From assembly GCF_028640845.1 (NCBI RefSeq), contig NC_080539.1, positions 193,325,436 to 193,389,435 on the forward strand: a stretch of 64,000 nt of DNA. Reading direction: 5' to 3'. Position 1 is the stretch's first letter. Each line of letters begins with the position of its first letter. The DNA comes from Ahaetulla prasina (Eukaryota; Chordata; Lepidosauria; Squamata; Colubridae). The notes under the pieces are model-generated. The model saw only the letters and a list, made by a program, of their open reading frames with translations, was not told where the DNA came from and did no database searches. This document shows positions 24,278 to 33,335 of the stretch, one piece after another. A program made the position numbers and the translations under genes.

Positions 24278-24904
24278 TTTTAGAGTATTATCAAACAATT
24301 TATTCAAGGGGAAGAGATTTTACAAAATTTATTTTATAGCCCCCACTCTATAACATTGTTTACCATCTTTGGAAGCAAATTTTGGGGGAAATAGAGTTAA
24401 TAGTGAAGAACTGAGCAGTTTAACTGTGCCTTGAGCAAAAATGTTTTACCTTTTTATTTTGGAATAAATATATGAAAATATGGATGCACATGAATGCTAT
24501 GTGCATTATTCATGCATGTTGTGTCTGTACTTGAAATTATTCTGCAGATGTTCCTTGAAGTGGTACCAAAGTACTAATGCCACCAAAGTAATGCCATATA
24601 TAATTATGTGAGAAATACAAAATTATTTATTAAAAACATCTACCTTTGATTTGGAGGCTTGCTTTGTGTCCTCCTGTCATCTGAAGTACTGTTCATGGGA
24701 GACAATGTGAGTCACAGCCTTTTCTGAAGTTGCATTTCTTCTTTGCTTTTAAATATGAAATGAATGCTGACTTTATGAGTGCTGTGACAGCTGGACTTTT
24801 ATAAATTTCGTCCACTTTTAAATGAGAATGAATAAGTGATTTGTGTATATTGTATGAGAAACCTTGGAAATTGATAAGTGACTTGGGAATACTTTAGTAT
24901 ACAA
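24278..24904. other. intron 2 end, unassigned
   Basis: AT-rich sequence just upstream of the ERBB4 exon. No repeat recognised. Confidence 0.5.
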
Positions 24905-24925
24905 TCAAATCTCTGTCTTTTGCAG
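24905..24925 (+). promoter_or_regulatory. 3' splice site of ERBB4 exon 3
   Basis: A pyrimidine-rich run (TCTCTGTCTTTTGCAG) sits directly before the exon and ends in CAG. It is a standard U2-type acceptor. The reading frame is open for 16 codons upstream of it, so the splice site rather than an ATG fixes the exon start. Confidence 0.9.
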
Positions 24926-25112
24926 TCTATCAGAGAAGTGACTGGCTATGTCTTGGTAGCGCTGAATCAATTTGAATACCTTCCTTTGGAAAATCTGCGG
25001 ATCATTCGTGGAACAAAACTGTATGAAGATCGCTCTGCACTGGCCATCTTCCTCAATTACAAAAAAGATGGGAGTTTTGGACTGAGGCGGCTTGGGCTGA
25101 AGAACTTGACAG
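24926..25112 (+). CDS. ERBB4: ERBB4 exon 3 (extracellular domain I, part)
   Basis: This single internal exon encodes 62 residues, from [15 protein letters not shown] to LGLKNLT, plus the first base of the next codon. The family product is a neuregulin-binding receptor tyrosine kinase at the plasma membrane, and this piece lies in the first receptor L domain (about residues 79-140 of human ERBB4). The match is clearly closer to ERBB4 than to EGFR or ERBB3 ([23 protein letters not shown]). The frame has no stop. The exon enters at phase 0 and leaves at phase 1, and its length of 187 bp is the ERBB4 exon 3 length. It is preceded by a pyrimidine-rich tract ending in TTTTGCAG and followed by GTAAGG. 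The NLT glycosylation sequon at the end (human N138) is kept. Against human ERBB4, recalled from memory, I count seven differences: V80I, R95E, Y115S, R124K, N128S, Q132R and E133R. An ERBB4 paralogue is unlikely but not excluded. Confidence 0.95.
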
Positions 25113-25118
25113 GTAAGG
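25113..25118 (+). promoter_or_regulatory. 5' splice site after ERBB4 exon 3
   Basis: The exon ends ACAG and the intron starts GTAAGG, a near-consensus U1 donor. Reading through it would meet a stop after about eight codons, which supports the exon end given here. Confidence 0.9.
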
Positions 25119-25972
25119 GAAAAACAAAAAGATTATAAGAGAATAGCTTGATCCTATTGACCGTAGTTTGCAGATCTTAGATATAATATCAAAGGACTGG
25201 CCGGTTTTGATCTACAAAATAAAACAAAAGAGAACAGAGCAAATAAGCAAAAACATCAGTTGTGTTCTCCTTTTGTACTAAAGCATTTGATTTCTCAATC
25301 ACAATTCTGACAGGTTGTAATTTAACAACTGTCAGTTGTCTATCCTATATCTAAATCTTTTTATCAGTGGTGAGGAATCTGTGTCACTCTAGAAATTGTC
25401 CAACTATGTCTCTAAGCATCTGTGATCCTGAACTATGTTTCAGGACTCCTGGAAATAGTAGTTTAATAACATCTGGAGGTTATCAGTTTCCCTTCCCAAC
25501 ACTTGTTACCATATTTATTACTGATATTGGAAGAAACAACACAGCTGTGAGCCACTGCATTATCAGTCATATGCCACATGCTTGGCATAACCTGTATCAA
25601 CAGAGCAATGCCACAAAGCCTCTTATCTAGATATGGTCTAAAGAAATGGTTAGTATTTTTGACTCTCTTGGAAATTGATATCATTAAAAGCATGGAACTT
25701 AAATGGAATTGATTGTGTTTAGGACCAGATTGGCAGATGTCTGAAATAATCAGTTACCACACACATATAATTCTACCTGCTATCCTGTTTAGAACTAGTG
25801 AATAGCTGCTGTGTTCTGCTTAGTTGACAGACGGGCTTTAAGACAAATGACAACTTTCAAAGGATAAATATCTTGCAGAGTAACAAACATAGTAACTGTG
25901 TCAGACAGTGTAGATTGCATTGAAAGGCATGGAACCATTTTTTAAAATACAGTTTAAACTTAAGCGATTAGG
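25119..25972. other. intron 3 start, unassigned
   Basis: No gene. Around 25360-25490, GTGAGGAATCTGTGTCAC and GTTTAATAACATCTGGAGG look like the worn ends of an old short repeat, but I cannot assign a family. Confidence 0.45.
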
Positions 25973-26150
25973 CAGTGGTGGGATTCAAATAATTTAACAA
26001 CCGGTTCTGTGGGCATGGCTAGGTGGGTGTGGCTAGGTGGTCATGTGACTGGGTGGGCATGGCCAACTTGACGTCACTCATGGCAAGTTGGGGCGGCACC
26101 TTGCTGTGAGTGACGTTATTGGCCATGCCCACTCAGTCACATGACCGATG
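25973..26150. mobile_element. hAT-type element end (CAGTGGTG family)
   Basis: It starts CAGTGGTGGGATTCAAATAATTTAACAACCGG, which matches the left end of the element at 48707 and resembles the one at 40920. Inside, GTGGGCATGGCCAACTTGACGTCACTCATGG and GAGTGACGTTATTGGCCATGCCCACTC form an imperfect hairpin. The matching right end (CACCACTG) was not found, so the element is incomplete or has a later insertion. Confidence 0.55.
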
Positions 26151-26482
26151 CTGCAGAGACAGGGCGATTTCCTACCTCCCCCTCCCTCCACCCTTGGGCT
26201 GGCCAAATAAAAGCCCATCTAAAGAGTATTGCCTGCCTGCTGAATACTGGCAAAAGAAGGCTAGGGGGAAAAAAAGAGAAGGGCCCATGGAAACGCCCCA
26301 TTTTCTGCACCATGCTGGATCGGGATGGGGAGGTGAGGGGGGGAGCAAAAATCCTACTCATTTCATACATACTCACCAGCACGACAGAGAATCTCTCTTC
26401 CAGCTCACCAGTTCAGGCATTGGGAGCTTGACCAATTTTCTTCCAGCACTCAAGCAGGGAATCCCAGGAGCGCCAGCATATT

Positions 26483-26820
26483 GCATGCTTTTCACTCCAA
26501 GCAGCCCAGACTGGAAAACACATGGCTGGGGTGGAGGAGCGGTCCTTCTTAACAAGCTCAAAACTATTGCTGCAAGCCTGAGTTCCCCACACGAGAGCTG
26601 CAAACCTAGCTCTGGCTGCAGACATGTGATTATGAGGGCAAGCTTTTTCCAAGGCCAGTCATAGAGGGAAACAGAGATAAGTGTGCCAGAGAACCGGACT
26701 TCCAGCTCTTGTGCAGGGAACCCAGACTTGCAACTCAGTTTTGAGCTTGTTAAAAAGGACTGCTCTTCCACCCCAGCCATGTGTTTTTAAGTCTGGGCTG
26801 CTTGGAGTGAAAAGCATGCT
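26483..26820. repeat. long inverted repeat, ~130-bp arms
   Basis: The left arm (about 26483-26612) begins GCATGCTTTTCACTCCAAGC. The right arm (about 26685-26820) ends with its reverse complement GCTTGGAGTGAAAAGCATGC. The first ~85 bp of the arms are near identical and the inner part is more diverged. The loop is about 70 bp. The arms would fold into a long hairpin. Confidence 0.85.
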
Positions 26821-26914
26821 GTCAAGTCCCAATTCAGGACTCGCCATACCTGGGGGGGGGGGCACGGTGCTGCAACCATCGGAGCTGGTGAGTCCAACAG
26901 CAAGCAAGGCTGCG

Positions 26915-27440
26915 GTCGTGGCGGGACATGTCAGGACAGCGCCGGCCTGAAGCTAGCACAGACCTGCTGGGAGGACACTTGCCCCAGTGGTCAGGAGGCT
27001 GCTCACCTGCCTAGCCAGTGTCAGAAAAGAGGGAGGCAGAAAAGTTCAGCCAAGTCTTCTCCTCCTTCTCAGCCTCAAGCAAACAGGCATACACACCTCA
27101 TGGGACAGGGATCTTCTGTGAGGAGACAGTGTGTGCCCGTGCACCGTCTCCTCACAGATGGTCCCAGCACTGTGAAATATGTGCATGCTCTCTGTATCTT
27201 TCAGGCTGAGAAGGAGATGTCTTGCCCAAACATTTCCTGCCATGGAAGCTGTCTTTAAGTAGCAAGGAAGGCTGTAGCAGCTGCCTTCCGAGCAACTTTG
27301 GCCAACCTGAAGAACAGGGCAGTGACAGTGGCAACGGGCCAGGAGAACGGTGGGACATGTCAGGACAGAGCCAGCCTGAAGTTTGTCAGCAGGCCATCCT
27401 CCTGGCTGGGTCTGGCCACAAGCAGCACTGGCATTGGCAG
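26915..27440. repeat. nested direct and inverted repeats
   Basis: GGGACATGTCAGGACAG occurs at about 26923 and 27353 in the same orientation, followed by related GCC(G/A)GCCTGAAG sequence. Between them CTCCTTCTCAGCCT (about 27061) and AGGCTGAGAAGGAG (about 27203) bound an inverted repeat. Its arms also share CTGTGAGGAGAC and GTCTCCTCACAG near the centre at about 27138. No open frame in it shows a known domain. The GC content is above that of the surroundings. Confidence 0.7.
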
Positions 27441-27486
27441 GCAATGGGGTGCGCGGTTGGTGCGAAGAACATGATGGGACTTCCAG

Positions 27487-28690
27487 TCTTCAAGCGCCAT
27501 GTAGAGCGTGTTGCAATAGTCAAGACAGGAACTGACTAGAGCTTGAGTGACTGTGAGTAAGGACTGTTGGTCCAGGGAAGGACTTAACTCGCACACAATC
27601 TGCAGTTGCACAAAGCTCTCCTGGCCACAACTGCCACCTGCTCTTCAAACAGGAGTCATGAGTCCAGGAAAACCCCTAGATTACACACAGGGTGTGTTTG
27701 AGGTGGTGCCACCCCATCCAAGACCAAAGATGGCAATTCTTCCTGAGCCAACGAACCCCAAACCCAGATCCAGAACCCACTCAGTCTTGCAAGGGTTTAA
27801 TTTTGACCCGTTGCTCCTCATCCAGCCCCTAACAGCCTCTAGGCACTGCAAGGGGGCGGACATGGGATCACTTAACTCACCACGGGCCGAGACATACGGC
27901 TGAGTATCATCAGCATATTGGTGATACCTCAGTCCATGGTGACGGATGATCTCACCCTCTCATATAAATGTTGAACAGGAGCAGAGAGAGTACTGAGCCC
28001 TCAAAGGAACCCCGCAAAGCTGTGGGCGAGGGCTGGATCTCTCATCTCCTATCAACACTGACTGAGAGGGGCCGCAGAAGAAAGAAGTGAACCAGGATAG
28101 CAAAGATCTCCCACTCCCATCCCCCAAAGCTGTCCCAGGAGAATACCATGGTCAATGGTATCAAAAGCCACTGGGAGGTCAAGTAGAGCAAGGATGGATG
28201 CACTACTCCCATTCCTCTCTTGCCACAGATCATCCAACAGTGTGACCAATGCAATTTCTGTTCCAAATCCAGGCCTGAATCCTGACTGGTAAGGGTTGAG
28301 ATAATCTGTTTCACCCAGAAACCTCTGGAGCTGCCGCGCGACCACCTTCTTAACAACCTTCCTCAAAAAGGGAAGATTCAAGACAGGGATTCTATCCTGT
28401 TGGAAATTATCCAACAGGGTAGAGTCCAGTGATGGCTTCTTAAGAAGAGGGTGGACTACAGCCTCCTTAAAGTGCTGGGGCACTGCCTCTTCCTGTAGAG
28501 AAGCATTAATCACTGCCGGAGTCCACCTGCCTGTCACCTCCTGGGAGCTTTTCGCACAGTGTATACCAGCAGTTATGGTGATGGCAGCCAACTTGGATGC
28601 TTTTAAAAGAGAACAGAATAGGTTCATGGACAACCTAGCTACTAATATTACTGGCTGTTTTGCCATCTTTTGAATCAAAGCTGCCTACTT
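27487..28690 (-). mobile_element. L2-clade LINE fragment
   Basis: The minus strand carries L2 reverse-transcriptase sequence in two frames, ending after ALVSSCLDYCNTLYMAL. The 3' UTR is absent. The copy is diverged (for example LPVAFDTIDHG for the usual LSAAFDTVDHG) and contains frameshifts between 27611 and 28052. It abuts the repeat complex at 26.4-27.4 kb. Confidence 0.85.
28052..28678 (-). pseudogene. L2 reverse transcriptase palm fragment
   Basis: The 208 residues have VVHPLLKKPSLD, IPVLNLPFLRKVVKKVVARQL, DYLNPYQSGFRPGFGTEIAL and LLDLPVAFDTIDHGILL, the first catalytic Asp region of an L2-type reverse transcriptase. The frame breaks soon after, before the YxDD region, so no complete enzyme is encoded. 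Confidence 0.85.
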
Positions 28691-29189
28691 CAGACACTGG
28701 CTGGTGGGAAGCAATATTATGCTCCAGTCTCTGCTTGTGAGCAGCCCAGATGGATTCAGTTGACCGATGTTTAACTGAGTGGATATATTATCTGATCCAG
28801 GAGGGATCTTTTTATGTCCTTGTGACTTAAATCACTACTCACCAGATTTATTTGACATTTGGGTCATTTTTTCCCTTTTCCCACACACAAATACAAAAAA
28901 TTAATTGTTTGTTATTAATATGCTTTTCTGTTAGTTTTTTTGTATTTTACTCTTACTGATAAATCAAATATTTAAAAAAATAGTCACCAGGTTCATAGTT
29001 TTGGAGGAAATAATTAGGGCTTGTCCTAATTAAAATTAATTAATTAAACATAAGGAACACACTGCATCAATCACTATTTAAAAAATAAAATAAAACTTGG
29101 TATTAGGGAGAATTCATCATACTCTTGAACAGCCCATTTCAACTAATAGCAAAACAACACATCATTGTGCAGTGAGACCACTATGTAAA
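28691..29189. other. unassigned intronic sequence
   Basis: AT-rich. No repeat family recognised. Confidence 0.5.
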
Positions 29190-29420
29190 GCGCCATGGTG
29201 GTGAAGTGGTTAGAATGCAGTATTGCAGGCTAACTCTACATACCAGGAGTTCAATCCTCACTGGCTCAAGGTTGACTCAGCCTTCTAACCTTCTGAAGTT
29301 GGGAAAATGAGAACCCACATAGTTGGGGGCAATATGCTGACTCTGTAAACCACTTAGAGAGGGCTGTAAAACACTATGAAGAGGTATATAAGTCTAAGCA
29401 CCATTACTGTTGCTATTCTA
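29190..29420 (+). mobile_element. Sauria-type SINE
   Basis: The tRNA-like head has A-box sequence (TGGTGAAGTGGTTAGAATGC) and a B box (GGAGTTCAATCCTCAC). It is followed by the body (CTCAAGGTTGACTCAGCC, GGGGGCAATATGCTGACTC) and the Bov-B-like tail (GAAGAGGTATATAAGTCTAAG, with GCTATTCTATT at the end). Pol III-transcribed SINEs of this type are mobilised by Bov-B LINEs in squamates. Confidence 0.9.
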
Positions 29421-29598
29421 TTAGAATTTGTATTTTCCTTTGATGTTTTTAATAATATTCGGACTAACTAGTTACAACTGTTAAATGATTTCAGGGGGAT
29501 TTTGTTTTGTTATTGTCACTTTGATTGTCTTCTAGCTAAATGGTCATTTTCTCTATCCAATTACGTGTATTTCTAGGTGTAGGATTGGCTGCAGCTGA
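29421..29598. other. unassigned spacer
   Basis: Short AT-rich spacer between the SINE and the AATAG tract. Confidence 0.4.
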
Positions 29599-29693
29599 GA
29601 GAATAGAATAGAATAGAATAGAATAGAATAGAATAGAATAGAATAGAATAGAATAGAATAGAATAGAATAGAATAGAATAGAATAGAATAGAA
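29599..29693 (-). repeat. (AATAG)n tail of a LINE 3' end
   Basis: About 18 uninterrupted AATAG units. They adjoin the LINE 3' end at 29694 in the same relation as at 11160-11234, in opposite orientation. Confidence 0.95.
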
Positions 29694-30060
29694 TTCTTTA
29701 TTGGCCAAGTGTGATTGGACACACAAGGAATTTGTCTTGATGCATATGCTCTCAATGTACATAAAAGAAAAGATACGTTCATCCGGAATCATAATGATAG
29801 TCATAGGGTACAAATAAGCAATCATGAAATAGTATCAATATAAATAGTAAGGATACAAGCAATCCTTACTATTGCAACAAAGTTACAGTCATATGAAAGC
29901 TAATATTAGTTTGGCAGTAGAACTCAACAAAAACAAGAGATAAGGAAGTTCGGAGAATGGCTAGAGAAGCTATATATTTTAAAGGCTTGTGAGGATGTAA
30001 TGATCACTTCCTGAATAGTTGGTAACTGCAAGGTGTATGTCCTAAGATCTGACAATTCTA
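29694..30060 (-). mobile_element. LINE 3' UTR joined to the AATAG tract
   Basis: ATTCTTTATTGGCCAAGTG, ATTGGACACACAAGGAATTTG and AAAGATACGTTCATC match the nested copy at 11068-11160. Beyond about 29830 (GTAAGGATACAAGCAATCC, GTTACAGTCATATG) it continues as the longer 3' UTR of the same snake LINE. Its left limit is uncertain. No open reading frame is included. Confidence 0.7.
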
Positions 30061-31189
30061 CATTATGGGAGAAAGTCACTGTTTCCTGCTGAATAAGCAG
30101 AGACTACTGCAAGCTTATAGGAAGAATATAAATTAATAGTTTCCAAGAAGCAAAGCAAACAATTAAGCAAACAAACAGAGGAAGCTAATAGAAGATTGGA
30201 AGAGTTCCCTTTCAACTCCCATGCTCCCAGTTTCAGAAAGTGTAGTGGATTAATTTAAGAGTTTAAAAAAACAAAAAAAGAATAACCTTACTATATGTGA
30301 TACTATAAAAATTATAGTAGAAGTGAAGTTCAGTGATAGAATTCTGCATTTTTGACCTGCAATGCTTGGGCATATTTCAATTTGTCTACTCCAGCCTTAA
30401 AGGAACGTCATTCCTTTATTTGCAGTGAATGCATTTGTGTCCTGGCATTTTAATAAATATCAGAGTATCTCATGAAATAAAATAAGAACTTGACCAGATC
30501 AAGTGAAGGAGATGCTACAATAGGAACTACAATGAACAACGAGCAACCCTTCATTAGGAAGAGAACTAAACAAAGTAATAAATCTACTTAATAAAAGGTA
30601 AGGCACCTTTTGTTAAGACACATAATGTCTACTTCTGGTAGAAGTAGGTCACATAAAATATAGTTTGTAACACCAGAACTTAGAAACAACTTTAAGATCT
30701 TTGCTGGAAAAAAATTCAGACTCTAAGCCTTCAGAGGAAAGGCTCCTGTTTGGATTCAGTCTGGAAAAGTCGGCATGTAGCTCAACAGGTAACTGTGAAC
30801 ATCAGGAAGAAATAAGACTGCACTTGAGACTGATAGAAAACATAGTCAGAGAATATTGTTTTTAATAAGTGAAATCACTAGGGCCAGATAAATTGCTTTT
30901 CTGGGGCTAAATAGATTGCTTACAGTTTGGCTGAATGTTTATATCTTGGAAAATAGGTGACAATGACTGGAGAAGGATAAACCTCTCTATGAACACACAG
31001 GGAAAGGGGGGAATTTACAGATACAGATTACTGTAGTCAATATGTAATTGAAACCCAGGAAGATTATAAATTATTTTATACATTTGTAAGTATTGTGAAA
31101 ACAATTTGGTGATAATCAAAAAGTAGCATAAATTTCTAAAGAACAAATATTGCCAGGCAAACCTTATCTCATGTTCTGATTGGATACCT
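30061..31189. other. unassigned intronic sequence
   Basis: No recognisable feature. Confidence 0.5.
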
Positions 31190-31975
31190 TCCTTATTACA
31201 TTACAGGAATATTGTACACATTCTCATTTCATCACAGTATTTGATAAGACATCCCATGCCAACCTGATTAGCAAGCTAATTAGATGTGAATTACATGGTC
31301 TGACAATTAAATGGACTGATAACTTATTTGAAAACCATATCCAAGGATTCTTATCAATGTTTCAGTATAAAATGCTGAATACTTGACTGAGAAACAATCT
31401 TCGTGAAAAAGAAGGCATTGATTACTAACTGAATATAAGTCAATAATGTAAGCATGATGTGGCTATAAACAAACACATTGGTTTTGGTTGCATCAGCGGA
31501 AGGTTTCCAAATCAGAGGAAGTAATTATTCTATTCAAGCACTGTGTCCTCTTTTTAGCACATAATTTTAAAAGAATTCACAGAAAATAGAAAAGGTTAAG
31601 AGAAGGGCATCAAAGATAAAAGAGGACTAGAAACAAATTCCTACAAAGACACATTGAAGGAACTGAAAATGTTTAGCTTTGATAACAGAAAAACTAAGGG
31701 ATGATACGGTGATATTATTCACATATCTGAAATAATGCGGTTACATAGAAGAAGGTGGCAACCTGCCTTTTTTCCCTCAAAGAGCAAGACATGAAATAAT
31801 GTTTATAAATTACAGGAAATCAGATTTCAACTGTGTGTGTTAGGGAAAAAGACAACCTTAATATTAAGAGCAGTTCAACAGTGTGACCAGAACTCCAGTA
31901 ATCCGGAGGTGATGGATGTGCCCAAGAACAGGCCAGATAACCATTTGTCTGAGTTATTTTTACCATTTTGTTATA
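31190..31975 (+). mobile_element. old CR1-like LINE remnant
   Basis: The order of decayed motifs follows CR1: TVFDKTSHANLISKL (31222 region), then the thumb region AGAGAAGGGCATCAAAGATAAAAG near 31600, and the C-terminal part with CAGATAACCATTTGTCTG near 31940. It is far more diverged than the CR1/L3 copies and has stops throughout, so it belongs to an older family. Confidence 0.6.
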
Positions 31976-33129
31976 TTAATGTATGCTGATTCATTCAATT
32001 TTTGATGGGGGCTAGCCTAGGAATATAGTAATACTTGGGGATATTATGATTAGGAACCAGATGTGATATGGGGGTGTCTTTCTCTGACATATGCTCAGCA
32101 TACTCGGAGGCATTCTTGTTGTTGTCACCTTTGAGGGTAGGGTGTCAAATCTTACCAAAGTAAATCCCCTTCCAGATGGGACTGAGAAAATGTTCTAAAG
32201 ATTTTGGGGAATAACATATGGCCTCATGATAAGGGCTTTATTAAGCTGAAATGATCTAATTGTATTGCTTTATAAATTTAAACCCAATACTCTGTTTAAT
32301 TTTGGCAGTGGCTTTCTCTAAACCTAGAATGTACACCATGGATTAAGATTGCAGAAGGCCGAATTTGCAACTATATAAGCATTTGAGGTATTTTTATTAT
32401 TAGAATAATGAAACACAAAGGAAAAAAGGTCTGCATTAGATAATGACAGTAGAATAAAACAAAAATAAACCACTACTGAATATAAATAAAACAAAATCAT
32501 GGAAAAATTTCTAGTGACACATTCTTCCCTTCCCTTTCATTTATTTCCATGACTGTTCACATTAACCTAGATATTTATATTTTATATTGAACATAGAAGA
32601 TTATTGCTATTTCTATTTAAGTCCTTTCATCTATTTTTTATTAGTCTAAATTTCCCCCCCTAAAAACATATTAAAAATGCCTAAATCTACATTGTTGTCT
32701 AAGGTATAATATAAGGAAGCCATTCCTGTTTAATTTTTGTTAGCCTTCTATTATAGATAACAAATGGATCATTGAACAAATCATCAGTGTTCTCACTCAA
32801 GGCAAAATGATCTATCCTATATCAGACACATTATGTGAAGACCTGGTTCTCTAGAGAAGGCTCGGGAAAAGAAGAAGGAAAGAAAAGGTGGATGCAGTTA
32901 TAATGGCAATGAGTGTAGTGTTGGAAATCCTAAAAGACCAGGATAGAGATAGATATAGAAAATCTATCTATATGGTTGCTAGGAGTCAAAAACTATTTGA
33001 TGGCACATAATCAAATCTGTTATCTGTTTTATTATTACTATTTTGGTCTCCCATTTGGCGAACATTCCTCTTTTTCAATGTTATGCCAAAGCAAGTATTA
33101 GCATACAATATATAAATTATGAACCATAA
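31976..33129. other. unassigned intronic sequence
   Basis: AT-rich. No recognisable feature apart from short GATA/ATCT runs near 32945. Confidence 0.5.
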
Positions 33130-33335
33130 GAGCCGTGGTGGCTCAGTGGTTAGAATGCAGTATTGCAGGCTAACTCTGAAAACTGCCACCAGTTCGATCC
33201 TGACCGGCTCAAGGTCTTCCATCCTTCCAAGGTCAATAAAAGGAGGACCCAGATTGTTGGGGCAATTTGCTGACTCTGTAAACCACTTGAATAGGGCTGT
33301 ACAGCATAATAAAACAGTATGTAAGTCTAGAGATA
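33130..33335 (+). mobile_element. Sauria-type SINE
   Basis: Head GAGCCGTGGTGGCTCAGTGG with A box, B box CAGTTCGATCCTGACC, then CTCAAGGT, GGACCCAGATTGTTGG, GCTGACTCTGTAAACCAC and the tail end ACAGTATGTAAGTCTAG. It is a slightly shortened copy of the family at 29190. Confidence 0.9.

Larger units (their letters stand above)
1..24925 (+). other. ERBB4 intron 2 (3' part)
   Basis: Inferred from the exon identity. No other exon-like coding segment was found in this stretch. It is filled with transposable elements and unassigned AT-rich sequence, described separately. ERBB4 introns are very long in other vertebrates, which fits a 25-kb stretch without exons. Confidence 0.8.

Noticed and set aside
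25360..25640. 87-codon frame downstream of the ERBB4 exon
   Set aside because: It shows none of the residues expected from ERBB4 exon 4 and contains remnants of a worn repeat.
26110..26664. 184-codon + strand frame
   Set aside because: It crosses the boundary between a hAT-like end and an inverted repeat, has competing long frames on the other strand and no recognisable domain. GC-rich repeat sequence explains its length.
29190..29270. tRNA-like sequence with A and B boxes
   Set aside because: It is the head of a Sauria-type SINE, not a tRNA gene. The same applies at 33130-33210 and 12870-12948.
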